A stretch of DNA of 37,776 nucleotides from JAVBLG01 sp031553655 (GCA_031553655.1 JAVBLG010000083.1:1-37776); one strand, 5' to 3'. Positions 30,737 to 37,400 are shown, numbered from the stretch's first letter. A program made the numbers and translations. Notes: generated by a model from the letters alone, not told the origin.

Positions 30737-31300
30737 ATGGAAAAGAATTCGATACCCAAAAAGACGCGCATCAACAGCGCCGGGGATTTGAAGCGATATG
30801 CCCTTGCCAGGCTCAAAAAGGAGAACCTGACAAGGGCACACTATGCCGCCGCCATTGAAACGAGCAATTCCACTCTGACCCGGTTTTTAAACTCCAAAAA
30901 AGAAGGAGAGGCGGCGATTCTTTTTGAAACCGCCCTGAAGCTCATTCTGGTGCTGGGTGGCACGGTTGAAATGCCGGGCCTGGACGGCGAGGTCGATCAG
31001 GACGGCGGCGACAGTGAACGGATCATGCGCGAACGCGATTTAGAACTCAAATTTTTGCGAAAACTGACCAGCAGCCAGTCACGTATGCTTCGATATCTTA
31101 CCGGAAAGGCCGGGGGGCCTGTTGCTGTGGATGATGAAGACGATGAGGCCGATAGTGCGCGAGAAAACAAGTCCTCCGAAAGCATGGAAGACATCAAGGC
31201 CTATATGCGCAGGCAGGAACTTGAACTGAATTATTTGCGGGAAGCCGCCGATAACCAGACCCGCATTTTGAAATACCTGACCAGAGATGCTCGTGCTTGA
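30737..31300 (+). CDS. Hypothetical HTH-like protein with internal duplication
   Basis: The N-terminus of this 187-residue protein reads like a DNA-binding helix pair (KRYALARLKKENLTRAHYAAAI, STLTRFLNSKK). It is followed by an acidic linker and two copies of a 31-residue helical unit: RERDLELKFLRKLTSSQSRM (about residues 97-116) and RRQELELNYLREAADNQTRI (about 157-176). These probably form coiled-coil or oligomerisation helices. AAAGGAGG precedes the ATG. It is divergent from the replication-type genes and may be the element's regulator. Confidence 0.6.
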   Translation: MEKNSIPKKTRINSAGDLKRYALARLKKENLTRAHYAAAIETSNSTLTRFLNSKKEGEAAILFETALKLILVLGGTVEMPGLDGEVDQDGGDSERIMRERDLELKFLRKLTSSQSRMLRYLTGKAGGPVAVDDEDDEADSARENKSSESMEDIKAYMRRQELELNYLREAADNQTRILKYLTRDARA

Positions 31301-31393
31301 AGGGGGGAGATGCCGTTTATCGGGTGCAGATTCTGCGGGAAATATTAACGGCGCACTTACTTGAGGCAACTTTTCGTTTTATTTGGGCTCGCA

Positions 31394-31500
31394 AACTCGT
31401 GAACATGACGCCACGAAGTCACAAGACCACGAAGCCACAAGGCCCCAAAGCCACGAAGTCACGAGGTCACAAAGCCAAGAGTCCACGAAGCCACAAAACC
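31394..31500. repeat. Degenerate CACGAAG-type word array
   Basis: About 105 bases consist of imperfect repeats of the words CCACGAAGTCACAAG, CCACGAAGCCACAAG and variants with a 7-9 base period. Not coding. A second array with a different word family lies at 32617-32800, next to the related XRE module. Confidence 0.8.
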
Positions 31501-31567
31501 CCATGCAATACGTATATAGTTGTAATTATGCTATAATTATTCAACACAGCCTGAGCGTAACTTGCAC

Positions 31568-31691
31568 TTATTTTCCAAACGCAGAAGAAAACCGGTGCGG
31601 AAAATGCGTATTGCATTTTATGTGTTGAAAGCCGGGTAGGGCATTTATTATTTTTTTCATATAAGCCGTTTTGAGGCATAATCGGGCATGT
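31568..31691 (-). repeat. 125 bp segment downstream of XRE module, copy A
   Basis: It matches 32868-32989 with roughly 80 percent identity by eye. Blocks include ATTGCATTTTATGTGTTGAA and TATAAGCCGTTTTGA. It lies just beyond the 3' end of the XRE-related reading frame and before the CACGAAG array. Confidence 0.75.
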
Positions 31692-31793
31692 TCACCCACG
31701 CTCTTCTTCCATGGCGGCAAGCATATTTGAAGATGTCCCATCCAAGGATTCGGCCAGTACATTGGCAGCACCATGCATGAAGCTTTCGTCGCG
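31692..31793 (-). pseudogene. Remnant of an XRE gene 3' end
   Basis: Directly after the TAG of the XRE antitoxin, the same frame continues for 33 codons and ends NMLAAMEEERG. This parallels EMIAAMEDERG at the end of the XRE protein at 32990. It looks like the tail of a lost paralogue on which a different antitoxin has been placed. Confidence 0.45.
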
Positions 31794-32165
31794 CTATAAA
31801 AACACCTTATACGAAATGTTATATAGCTCTCCGATGCGCTTGGCCATATCCAAGGAAATGGAACGCACTCCCTTTTCCATTTCAGATACATGGTGCTGGC
31901 GAATGCCTAAAGCGGACGCCAGTTCTTTCTGGGTAATACCTTCGCGAGTGCGCAGGCCGCGCAGCCTGTTGCCTGGGCTTGATTCGGGAAAGACCTCTTT
32001 GGCGGAATACAGTTCCTCGCCTTCTTCGTTAACAGGGCGCGAAAGCTGCGCAAGCTCCAATATGCTGTTGATGGCCTTACATAAATGCTCGGCTCTTTCG
32101 GTGGGCACCGTTAGACAAATTTCAGTCAATGCGCCGGTAGTTTGCGTTTTCATGTGTGCCAACAT
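31794..32165 (-). CDS. XRE-family antitoxin
   Basis: This 123-residue protein has a C-terminal HTH domain (RLRGLRTREGITQKELASALGIRQHHVSEMEKG, about residues 67-99) and an N-terminal region of about 60 residues likely to bind the toxin. GGAG lies 8 nt before the ATG. The start lies inside the 3' end of the RelE-like gene (44 nt overlap), so the two are coupled. The stop is followed by a decayed XRE tail in the same frame. Confidence 0.85.
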   Translation of the reverse strand: MLAHMKTQTTGALTEICLTVPTERAEHLCKAINSILELAQLSRPVNEEGEELYSAKEVFPESSPGNRLRGLRTREGITQKELASALGIRQHHVSEMEKGVRSISLDMAKRIGELYNISYKVFL

Positions 32166-32436
32166 AGCGAATCTCCATAAATTTTACAGAACGATCCATA
32201 ACCTTCCATACCGCCACGTATGTGGGCCTTCCCTTATTCAGGTGGCAGTGATGCATACCTGGTTTGCCCGTAATTTTTCCATAATGAGGCCAGTTCGTCC
32301 GCTCAGGGCCTTCAAGCTCGAGCTCTCCATAAAGAAGATCAAGTACGGAGGCTATTGCCGACGGCAATTTGGTTTTCTGTTTTCGCGTTTTACCCGTGAA
32401 AATTACAGTCCAAAGTTCGTCTTTTCCTGGTGGCAA
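32122..32436 (-). CDS. RelE/HigB-like toxin
   Basis: This 104-residue toxin has a TTG start at 32436, supported by AAGGAG 7 nt upstream. The sequence (WTVIFTGKTRKQKTKLPSAIASVLDLL, NWPHYGKITGKPGMHHCHLNKGRPTYVAVWKV, KFMEIRYVGTHENANY) fits RelE-superfamily mRNA interferases that accompany XRE antitoxins. An inverted-repeat operator lies upstream at 32465-32487. Confidence 0.8.
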   Translation of the reverse strand: MPPGKDELWTVIFTGKTRKQKTKLPSAIASVLDLLYGELELEGPERTNWPHYGKITGKPGMHHCHLNKGRPTYVAVWKVMDRSVKFMEIRYVGTHENANYRRID

Positions 32437-32464
32437 GGCAGGCTCCTTGGGTTTATGAATTAAA

Positions 32465-32498
32465 TATATACCTTGTTTTGGTATATAGTCAAGGTATA
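32465..32498. promoter_or_regulatory. Operator of the RelE/XRE module
   Basis: TATATACC (32465-32472) and GGTATATA (32480-32487) form a perfect inverted repeat with a 7-base spacer; a further GGTATA half-site follows at 32493. It lies 30-60 bases upstream of the toxin start and is a likely autoregulatory site for the XRE protein. It may also serve a divergent small ORF. Confidence 0.55.
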
Positions 32499-32525
32499 TC
32501 CAAGTAGAAATCCCGGAGGTAACTC

Positions 32526-32597
32526 ATGTCAAAATTCATTACCACATCAAAGAGGCTTGCCCTTTCTCCACGGAAAGCCTCTTTGGTTCACATGTAA
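32526..32597 (+). CDS. Possible 23-codon leader ORF with internal hairpin
   Basis: ATG 32526 has an excellent ribosome-binding site (CGGAGG, 5-6 nt upstream). The product begins MSKFITTSKRLALSPRK and is basic. The perfect 11 bp hairpin CAAAGAGGCTT/AAGCCTCTTTG (32548-32585) lies inside it. No larger gene follows on this strand. It may be a truncated gene start or an orphan leader peptide, divergent from the RelE/XRE module. Confidence 0.35.
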   Translation: MSKFITTSKRLALSPRKASLVHM

Positions 32598-32616
32598 AAA
32601 TACAGTATTACTACGG

Positions 32617-32800
32617 CTCGACAGCTCAATGGCCCAACGCATCAACAGCTCGACGTCCCGAAGGCTCGATGCTCCAATAACCCTACAACCCAATATGCAC
32701 ATATTATATTGTTATTATTAATAAATATATTTTGACATGCGAGATGGAAACGGAAGCTCGACAGATCGAGCGTTCAACGACTCGACAGCTCAAAAGCTCA
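32617..32800. repeat. Degenerate CTCGACAGCTCAA-type word array
   Basis: Clusters of GCTCGACAGCTCAA-like words lie at about 32617-32680 and 32756-32800, separated by an AT-rich spacer. Not coding. It is positioned relative to the XRE pair as the CACGAAG array is to the RelE/XRE module. The remaining bases to 32867 hold nothing I can name. Confidence 0.65.
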
Positions 32801-32867
32801 TCTTGTATGCATCATGCTGGAATTATAGTGTAGTTTTTCAGAGCCCTGCGCGCAAAAATTGCATTTA

Positions 32868-32989
32868 TTTTTCCACAACATAAGAAAGCCGGTGCGAAAA
32901 ACATCTATTGCATTTTATGTGTTGAAAACCGGGTAGAGTATTAATTATTTTTTTATATAAGCCGTTTTGAAGCATGGTGGAGGCCATAT
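32868..32989 (-). repeat. 125 bp segment downstream of XRE module, copy B
   Basis: It is homologous to 31568-31691 and lies between the word array and the 3' end of the XRE gene at 32990. Confidence 0.75.
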
Positions 32990-33223
32990 TTACCCCCGTT
33001 CATCTTCCATGGCGGCAATCATCTCCGAAGGGCGCGCCTCCAGGGCCTCGGCAATCCGAAACAGCATTTCCACAGAAGGCTTCTTAATCCCGCTCTCCAA
33101 ACGGCTCACATACGACGGCGCAATTTCAAGGCGCGCCGCCACTTCATCCTGGCTTAAATCCTTCAGGTGACGGAATCGTCGCATGACCGGGCCAAACGAT
33201 GGAGATTCAATTTTCTTACGCAC
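32990..33223 (-). CDS. XRE-family regulator B
   Basis: A helix-turn-helix protein of about 77 residues (FRHLKDLSQDEVAARLEIAPSYVSRLESG), with the C-terminal helix ending EMIAAMEDERG. It is a paralogue of the gene immediately upstream. The start is uncertain: GTG 33223 gives a compact protein similar in length to its paralogue, while an upstream in-frame ATG at 33259 would overlap that gene by 44 nt. Confidence 0.75.
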   Translation of the reverse strand: MRKKIESPSFGPVMRRFRHLKDLSQDEVAARLEIAPSYVSRLESGIKKPSVEMLFRIAEALEARPSEMIAAMEDERG

Positions 33224-33455
33224 CCCGTTTTTCAGCGCTAAACCTTTCCATTTCCGCAAGCACAGCCGATGCCGGTACGTCCATGGCCTCGGCCAGCCGG
33301 AAAAGCATTTTCAGGCTAGGTTGCTTTTCGCCTGTTTCCAGGCGGCCGATGTGCGACCGTGAAACGTCCACGCGGGCCGCAAGCTCATCTTGCGACAATC
33401 CTCTTTCTTTTCTGAAATACCGTAATACCGGGCCGAAAAATTGTTCTTTTGACAT
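33216..33455 (-). CDS. XRE-family regulator A
   Basis: This 79-residue helix-turn-helix protein (FRKERGLSQDELAARVDVSRSHIGRLETGE) has a C-terminal dimerisation helix (MLFRLAEAMDVPASAVLAEME). It is about half identical to regulator B, with which it overlaps by 8 nt: a tandem duplication. No toxin is encoded with the pair. Confidence 0.82.
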   Translation of the reverse strand: MSKEQFFGPVLRYFRKERGLSQDELAARVDVSRSHIGRLETGEKQPSLKMLFRLAEAMDVPASAVLAEMERFSAEKRGA

Positions 33456-33491
33456 GGCTTAGTAATTTACAGTATTGCTATTTTCTTTTCG

Positions 33492-33507
33492 GCGACCTAT
33501 AGGTCGC
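33492..33507. promoter_or_regulatory. Perfect 16 bp palindrome at the nuclease start
   Basis: GCGACCTATAGGTCGC ends 2 bases before the ATG of the thermonuclease gene and overlaps its ribosome-binding region. It also lies close to the divergent XRE gene. Candidate operator or mRNA hairpin. Confidence 0.45.
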
Positions 33508-33509
33508 GA

Positions 33510-33980
33510 ATGTGGAGAATATTTTTTCTCATTCTTTTGATATTGCCGCACCCGCTCAACTCTTGGGCATGGCCTGCCCGTGTGGTCGGCGTGACAGACG
33601 GGGATACCATTACAGTTGAACCGATTGACGGAGGGGAACTGGTGAAGATTCGACTTCATGGCATAGACGCACCAGAAAGAAACCAGCCATATGGCGTGGT
33701 GGCCACCGGCTTTGTATTTGCCGTGGCCCTATATCAAACCGTGGATGTAAGGGGACAGGGCAAAGACAGGTACGGCCGGTCGGTCGCCCTCGTCATTATG
33801 CACAATGGTGAAAGTCTTCAGTCCGCCATGTTACGGGCGGGACTGGCCTGGGTGTGGCCCAGATACTGCCGTAAATGTGATGAATGGAAAAATCTGCAAG
33901 AGGCCGCCAAGCGCGCCGGGCGAGGCTTATGGGCAGAGGAAAATCCCGTTCCGCCGTGGGAATGGCGGCGGGCAAAATAA
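33510..33980 (+). CDS. Secreted thermonuclease-family (SNase) protein
   Basis: A 156-residue precursor with a signal peptide (MWRIFFLILLILPHPLNSWA) followed by the staphylococcal-nuclease fold. Active-site motifs are VTDGDTITV, RLHGIDAPERNQPYG, and KDRYGRSVA, and the AMLRAGLAWVWPRY segment follows. SNases cleave DNA and RNA, usually calcium-dependent; this one probably acts in the periplasm or outside. It is common on conjugative and other mobile elements. The start overlaps a 16 bp palindrome. Confidence 0.9.
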   Translation: MWRIFFLILLILPHPLNSWAWPARVVGVTDGDTITVEPIDGGELVKIRLHGIDAPERNQPYGVVATGFVFAVALYQTVDVRGQGKDRYGRSVALVIMHNGESLQSAMLRAGLAWVWPRYCRKCDEWKNLQEAAKRAGRGLWAEENPVPPWEWRRAK

Positions 33981-34008
33981 AAAGCATATGATAGGGAGGA
34001 GTAACGGT

Positions 34009-34227
34009 ATGGAATATTATCAAATTCAAGACACAAAGGCTTTCGACGAAACCAGGTCGCGCCTATATGCGGCTACAGGCTGCGAGGGTATGGCTGAGTT
34101 CGCTGCATACCTTGGAGTTCGGCAATTTGTGATTTCAGACGCGCGCCGCTGTCTGCGTCTCCCTGCGGCCTGGATCGATACCATAGAAGAAAAGACGGGC
34201 ATGGATTTGTCATGGTTGTTACATTGA
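34009..34227 (+). CDS. CI-repressor-like short HTH protein
   Basis: A 72-residue protein with the N-terminal domain of phage CI-type repressors: a conserved ATGCEGMAEFAAYLGVRQFVISDARR helix-turn-helix and then LPAAWIDTIEEKTGMDLSWLL. The peptidase/dimerisation domain is absent. GGGAGGAG precedes ATG 34009; the longer upstream frame lacks similarity. It follows the nuclease gene and is followed by a terminator-like hairpin. Confidence 0.75.
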   Translation: MEYYQIQDTKAFDETRSRLYAATGCEGMAEFAAYLGVRQFVISDARRCLRLPAAWIDTIEEKTGMDLSWLLH

Positions 34228-34304
34228 GGGCGAAGACGAAGTTTATTGCCTCCTGCCAAACAATGTGAGCTACCTTTTTCCTATGGTAGGCCCAAAAGCC
34301 CTTG

Positions 34305-34334
34305 CAATAGTCCCAAAGCGGGACTATTGTCTTT
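34305..34334 (+). terminator. Perfect 10 bp hairpin plus T-run before higB
   Basis: CAATAGTCCC-AAAGC-GGGACTATTG is followed by TCTTTTT, and the higB ATG comes directly after. It can act as the terminator of the CI-like gene or, as DNA, as the operator of the HigBA operon. Confidence 0.7.
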
Positions 34335-34336
34335 TT

Positions 34337-34639
34337 ATGCGAATCATAGCCATATCCACCTTAAAGGCATTCTGGAATAGCTACCCCGCCTACCGTGACG
34401 CACAGGAGCCTTTGCTCGCCTGGCACAGATTCGCACTTCGCGCGGATTGGGCTTCCCCTACGGATATCAAAGCCGATTTCAGAAATGCCAGCACCCTCCA
34501 GGATGGGAGGGTGATTTTTAATATAGCCGGGAACAAATATCGTCTTGTGGTTTGGATAAACTATCCATACAGGGTTGTGTATATCCGCTTTGTCGGCACC
34601 CATGCCCAGTATGACGCCATTGCCCCGCAGACGATTTAG
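34337..34639 (+). CDS. higB: HigB-family toxin
   Basis: This 100-residue mRNA interferase of the HigB family carries characteristic segments: MRIIAISTLKAFW at the start, then ADWASPTDIKADFRNASTL, GNKYRLVVWINYP, and YIRFVGTHAQYDAI. It cleaves ribosome-bound mRNA. Only weak ribosome-binding sequence is seen, which is usual for tightly controlled toxins. The hairpin/T-run just upstream may limit expression. The antitoxin gene follows after 10 nt. Confidence 0.93.
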   Translation: MRIIAISTLKAFWNSYPAYRDAQEPLLAWHRFALRADWASPTDIKADFRNASTLQDGRVIFNIAGNKYRLVVWINYPYRVVYIRFVGTHAQYDAIAPQTI

Positions 34640-34649
34640 GGAGTTTGCC

Positions 34650-35027
34650 ATGCACATCACACCAATACGCACGGAAGAAGAATACCGCGAAACCTTGAGA
34701 CGCATCGAAACCCTGATGCAGGCCGAAGCCGGAACACCGGAAGGCGATCAGCTTGACGTACTCACGACTCTGGTGGAAGCGTATGAAAGGAAGGCGTATC
34801 CTATGGATCTGCCGGACCCGGTGGAGGCTATCAAATTCCACATGGAGCAAAACTGCATGACGGCCAAGGATCTACAGCCCATAATAGGGCGCATGAACCG
34901 CGTGTATGAAATTCTTAACCGCACCCGCCCGCTCACATTGCCAATGATTCGCAAGCTTCACGGCCAGCTTGGCATTCCTGCGGAAAGCCTGATCAAGGAG
35001 ACTGGGAGACCGGGGCATCACGCTTGA
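34650..35027 (+). CDS. higA: HigA-family antitoxin
   Basis: This 125-residue protein is typical of HigA antitoxins encoded after HigB. The N-terminal half (IRTEEEYRETLRRIETLM, GTPEGDQLDVLTTLVEAYE) is followed by an atypical HTH (MTAKDLQPIIGRMNRVYEILNRTRPLTLPMIRKLH). AGGGAG lies 5 nt before ATG 34650. It binds and neutralises HigB and represses the operon. Confidence 0.93.
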   Translation: MHITPIRTEEEYRETLRRIETLMQAEAGTPEGDQLDVLTTLVEAYERKAYPMDLPDPVEAIKFHMEQNCMTAKDLQPIIGRMNRVYEILNRTRPLTLPMIRKLHGQLGIPAESLIKETGRPGHHA

Positions 35028-35150
35028 TTATTAATGTGTAGATAAAGCCGGCAGGCAATGGTATTTTATCAAACAATTAAATGTATTATTGATGTATATA
35101 CTTTTTTGCGCTAAATATTTCAATGATTGCACTTAGAGTCTGACGCCCCT

Positions 35151-35729
35151 TTAGCTATTGTCAATATCTGGATCTTGGCTTTGAGGCCAGTGTAATCGAT
35201 CACACAGGTAAAAAAGCCCAAGGAGAGTCGTTACTATCATGTGGGCAAAAAAGTAAACATAGCTGGCAATAGCGGTATATTTTATCCAAATACCCCAAGG
35301 GGCACAGTACGTCGATTTTTCGCTAAGCAGAAAAAATATATTTAAAATACAAAGCAATATGCTAATAAATGCTAAATATCCGAATAAGAAGCATAAGAAC
35401 CTTCTTCTGGTCAGTACGCGTTTTTTGGATATACCATTCTCTGAAGAAAAGAGGGTTGGTGGGTTATAGCCATCAAGTTTATCATCTACTGCCTTTCCGT
35501 TAAATGTAGCGATCGCCGCCAGTGAAGCTATATAGAATCCTGGCAAGATGCCCAATAATGTTGCCGTTGATTTTGCTATTTCGGTGAGGTCTAAAGTGAT
35601 TTTTCCAGTTTCGAAAAAAATAAAAAAAGCAACCACTATGCTTAGAGGAATTGCTATGTCGTAGATAAGCTTTGCAGGGTGGTTAATTTTGAAGTATAAA
35701 AGGGGACGAATAAGTCTAGATTTGTCCAT
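35151..35729 (-). CDS. Four-span membrane protein of an unknown two-gene system
   Basis: This protein of about 192 residues has four hydrophobic segments (about residues 24-42, 56-78, 118-142, 155-180) and short basic cytosolic parts (TRRRF). It is A/T-rich compared with the core genome. The start at 35729 overlaps the end of the 320-residue gene by 14 nt on the same strand, so the two are almost certainly co-translated. In the neighbourhood of toxin-antitoxin and HTH genes, a small membrane protein tied to a soluble partner fits an effector/sensor pair of a phage-defence system, but no family is recognised. The Kiwa KwaA/KwaB pair has similar sizes but the opposite order. Confidence 0.7.
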   Translation of the reverse strand: MDKSRLIRPLLYFKINHPAKLIYDIAIPLSIVVAFFIFFETGKITLDLTEIAKSTATLLGILPGFYIASLAAIATFNGKAVDDKLDGYNPPTLFSSENGISKKRVLTRRRFLCFLFGYLAFISILLCILNIFFLLSEKSTYCAPWGIWIKYTAIASYVYFFAHMIVTTLLGLFYLCDRLHWPQSQDPDIDNS

Positions 35730-36678
35730 TTTCTTTTCGCGCCTTCTTTTGCGCATTTTTTTCTGCTACAAGCAATTTGATCATTTTGGTGGTCAAATCG
35801 CGTTGTATTGCCTCCGAGCATTGAGGTAAACTAGCACCAACACCAATTTTTTCTGTTTTGCCATAAACTAACTCTTTAACAGCATGAATATCTGCTTTAG
35901 TCTTCACTGTATATGATTTTCCCTCTTCTCGTTTAATTGTTAATCTAGCTTCAGGAAATTTTTGGCTATATTTATTGATAATTCTCTCTACTATAGATAA
36001 TGACTCTTCTCCTCCGACCTTTTCGAGTTTAATGCTTATCCTATGAGTATTTTCTTTCATATGCGCCCTCTCATCAAGCTTTTCTGGTGTATATTTTTTA
36101 ATTAATTGCAACCCAGAGATCACTCCACGAGTATTGACGTCATCCGTAAGCTTTTGAGATGCAAGAGTATCAATTATTAATTCAGGCCACGAAGAAATAT
36201 TCTCGTCTTCATCACTTTTTGTTATACCAAACGTTTTAAAGTAGTTGCGTAAGAATGATAATGAGTATGATGATTGTAACCCTGGAATTTGCTCCTTGAC
36301 TGCAATGTAGCCAATATTAGGAATCTTTTTTAATGACAAGATATAGTGAAATGAAAGTGCAATGCCTTCACCCTCAAGTTTCGGTTCCGTACGTATGATA
36401 TTCTTTTCAAGGTGCCCAAATGCAGGATCAGAGACATTTTTATCTACATACACAAAAAGTATTATAGCAACGTCATTTTCTTCATCAATTTGAATATCTC
36501 GAACTCTTAGAGCTATAGTCCCCCCTTTGAATGTTTTTACTAATCCCTCGGTATCAGCAAGGCATTTCTGCATGCTACCGACAATGGATCTCATTTTGAA
36601 AGGAAAATTTGCCTCATCATCATGGGGGATAAGATTGAAAGTTTGGAAGACGACCCATCTATATTTAGCGTCTAGCAT
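35716..36678 (-). CDS. Soluble 320-residue protein of an unknown two-gene system
   Basis: The gene has AAGGAGG 6 nt before the ATG. The protein has no membrane segment. It has a mixed alpha/beta appearance in the first two thirds (WVVFQTFNLIPHDDEANF; VAIILFVYVDKNVSDPAFG; GEGIALSFHYILSL; QSSYSLSFLRNYFK) and a lysine-rich C-terminal helix. Codon use is A/T-rich, suggesting recent transfer. It overlaps the downstream membrane-protein gene. I do not recognise the family. It could be the sensor or regulatory half of a defence pair. Confidence 0.7.
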   Translation of the reverse strand: MLDAKYRWVVFQTFNLIPHDDEANFPFKMRSIVGSMQKCLADTEGLVKTFKGGTIALRVRDIQIDEENDVAIILFVYVDKNVSDPAFGHLEKNIIRTEPKLEGEGIALSFHYILSLKKIPNIGYIAVKEQIPGLQSSYSLSFLRNYFKTFGITKSDEDENISSWPELIIDTLASQKLTDDVNTRGVISGLQLIKKYTPEKLDERAHMKENTHRISIKLEKVGGEESLSIVERIINKYSQKFPEARLTIKREEGKSYTVKTKADIHAVKELVYGKTEKIGVGASLPQCSEAIQRDLTTKMIKLLVAEKNAQKKARKENGQI

Positions 36679-36882
36679 AAAACCTCCTTACGTGGTTATG
36701 TACTTCTCGCTGTAATGATATCCTGTTTTCAAACGTTTTACAACGCAATATATATAGGCAATTGCATCGCAAGCAGATGTGAAATTCATTCCACATCTGC
36801 TCGGTAAATGTTTTTCGTCCTATGACGTGAGGAAAAGGCATGAAAGTCAGCCAGTTAATAGAGGTACGAGGAATAGCCTAAA

Positions 36883-37086
36883 TTACTTGCTGGCGACTTT
36901 TTCAGTATACTCCCTCAAGGCTTTCAGCACATACGGCGTGGGCTGTTCCACCTTTTTCGCTATCAGCGCATTGGCGAGCAATTCCTGATCTCGACGGGTT
37001 AGTTGAACAGTACAGGAGTCTCCGACATGCGACGGGGTGGTGGGTTCCAGATTGTGGCACTGGGCTTCGCAATAGGATTTTGTCAT
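36883..37086 (-). CDS. Small hypothetical protein, possible antitoxin-like
   Basis: A 67-residue protein from ATG 37086 (preceded by GAGAAGCGG). The C-terminal half (TRRDQELLANALIAKKVEQPTPYVLKALREYTEKV) looks like the helical part of a ribbon-helix-helix-like protein. Three cysteines lie in the N-terminal third. No toxin lies beside it. Tentative. Confidence 0.5.
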   Translation of the reverse strand: MTKSYCEAQCHNLEPTTPSHVGDSCTVQLTRRDQELLANALIAKKVEQPTPYVLKALREYTEKVASK

Positions 37087-37211
37087 GACCGCTTCTCGTT
37101 TTTTTACAGTGTATGTATTTTCCCTTGTGTGGGTCAAGGCGGCGTGTAGGCGAAAATTGCCAAGCATCCTCAAAATTCGGGATTATTTCCTGTAAACGTC
37201 AAAGTTGACAC

Positions 37212-37400
37212 GGTGGCAAACGGCGTTTATTAAAAAAGGGAACCCGGTAATCTGCGTCAACAGATCACCGGGCTGGCACGGCGGGTTAACGCCCCCTGTG
37301 TGCATGGTTGCCTTATTAGAGGGTTTTTCTAACAAGCCCCGTATCGGTGATGCGCACTGATACGGGGCTTGCCTTTGAGAGTCAATGTAAGTGTTAGCAA
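37212..37400 (-). ncRNA. Truncated second copy of the toxin-RNA 3' half
   Basis: It shares GGCAACCATGCAMAC, CCCGCCGTGCCAGCCC and the terminator plan with 4812-4970. A hairpin GCCCCGTATC/GATACGGGGC (37340-37371 region) replaces GGCTCCGTATCAG/CTGATACGGAGCC, and the terminator stem is also changed in a compensating way. The hydrophobic ORF, promoter and 5' complementary segment are missing; only an 8-codon ORF (MRISNSHC) lies at the equivalent place. Confidence 0.6.

Noticed and set aside
31394..31500. The CACGAAG word array as a CRISPR.
   Set aside because: Words are 7-15 bases and imperfect, with no constant repeat of 23-40 bases and no unique spacers.
31297..31536. A 79-codon open frame across the CACGAAG array.
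   Set aside because: Its composition is dictated by the repeat words (SHKTTKPQGPKATKS), it has no ribosome-binding site, and it overlaps non-coding repeats.
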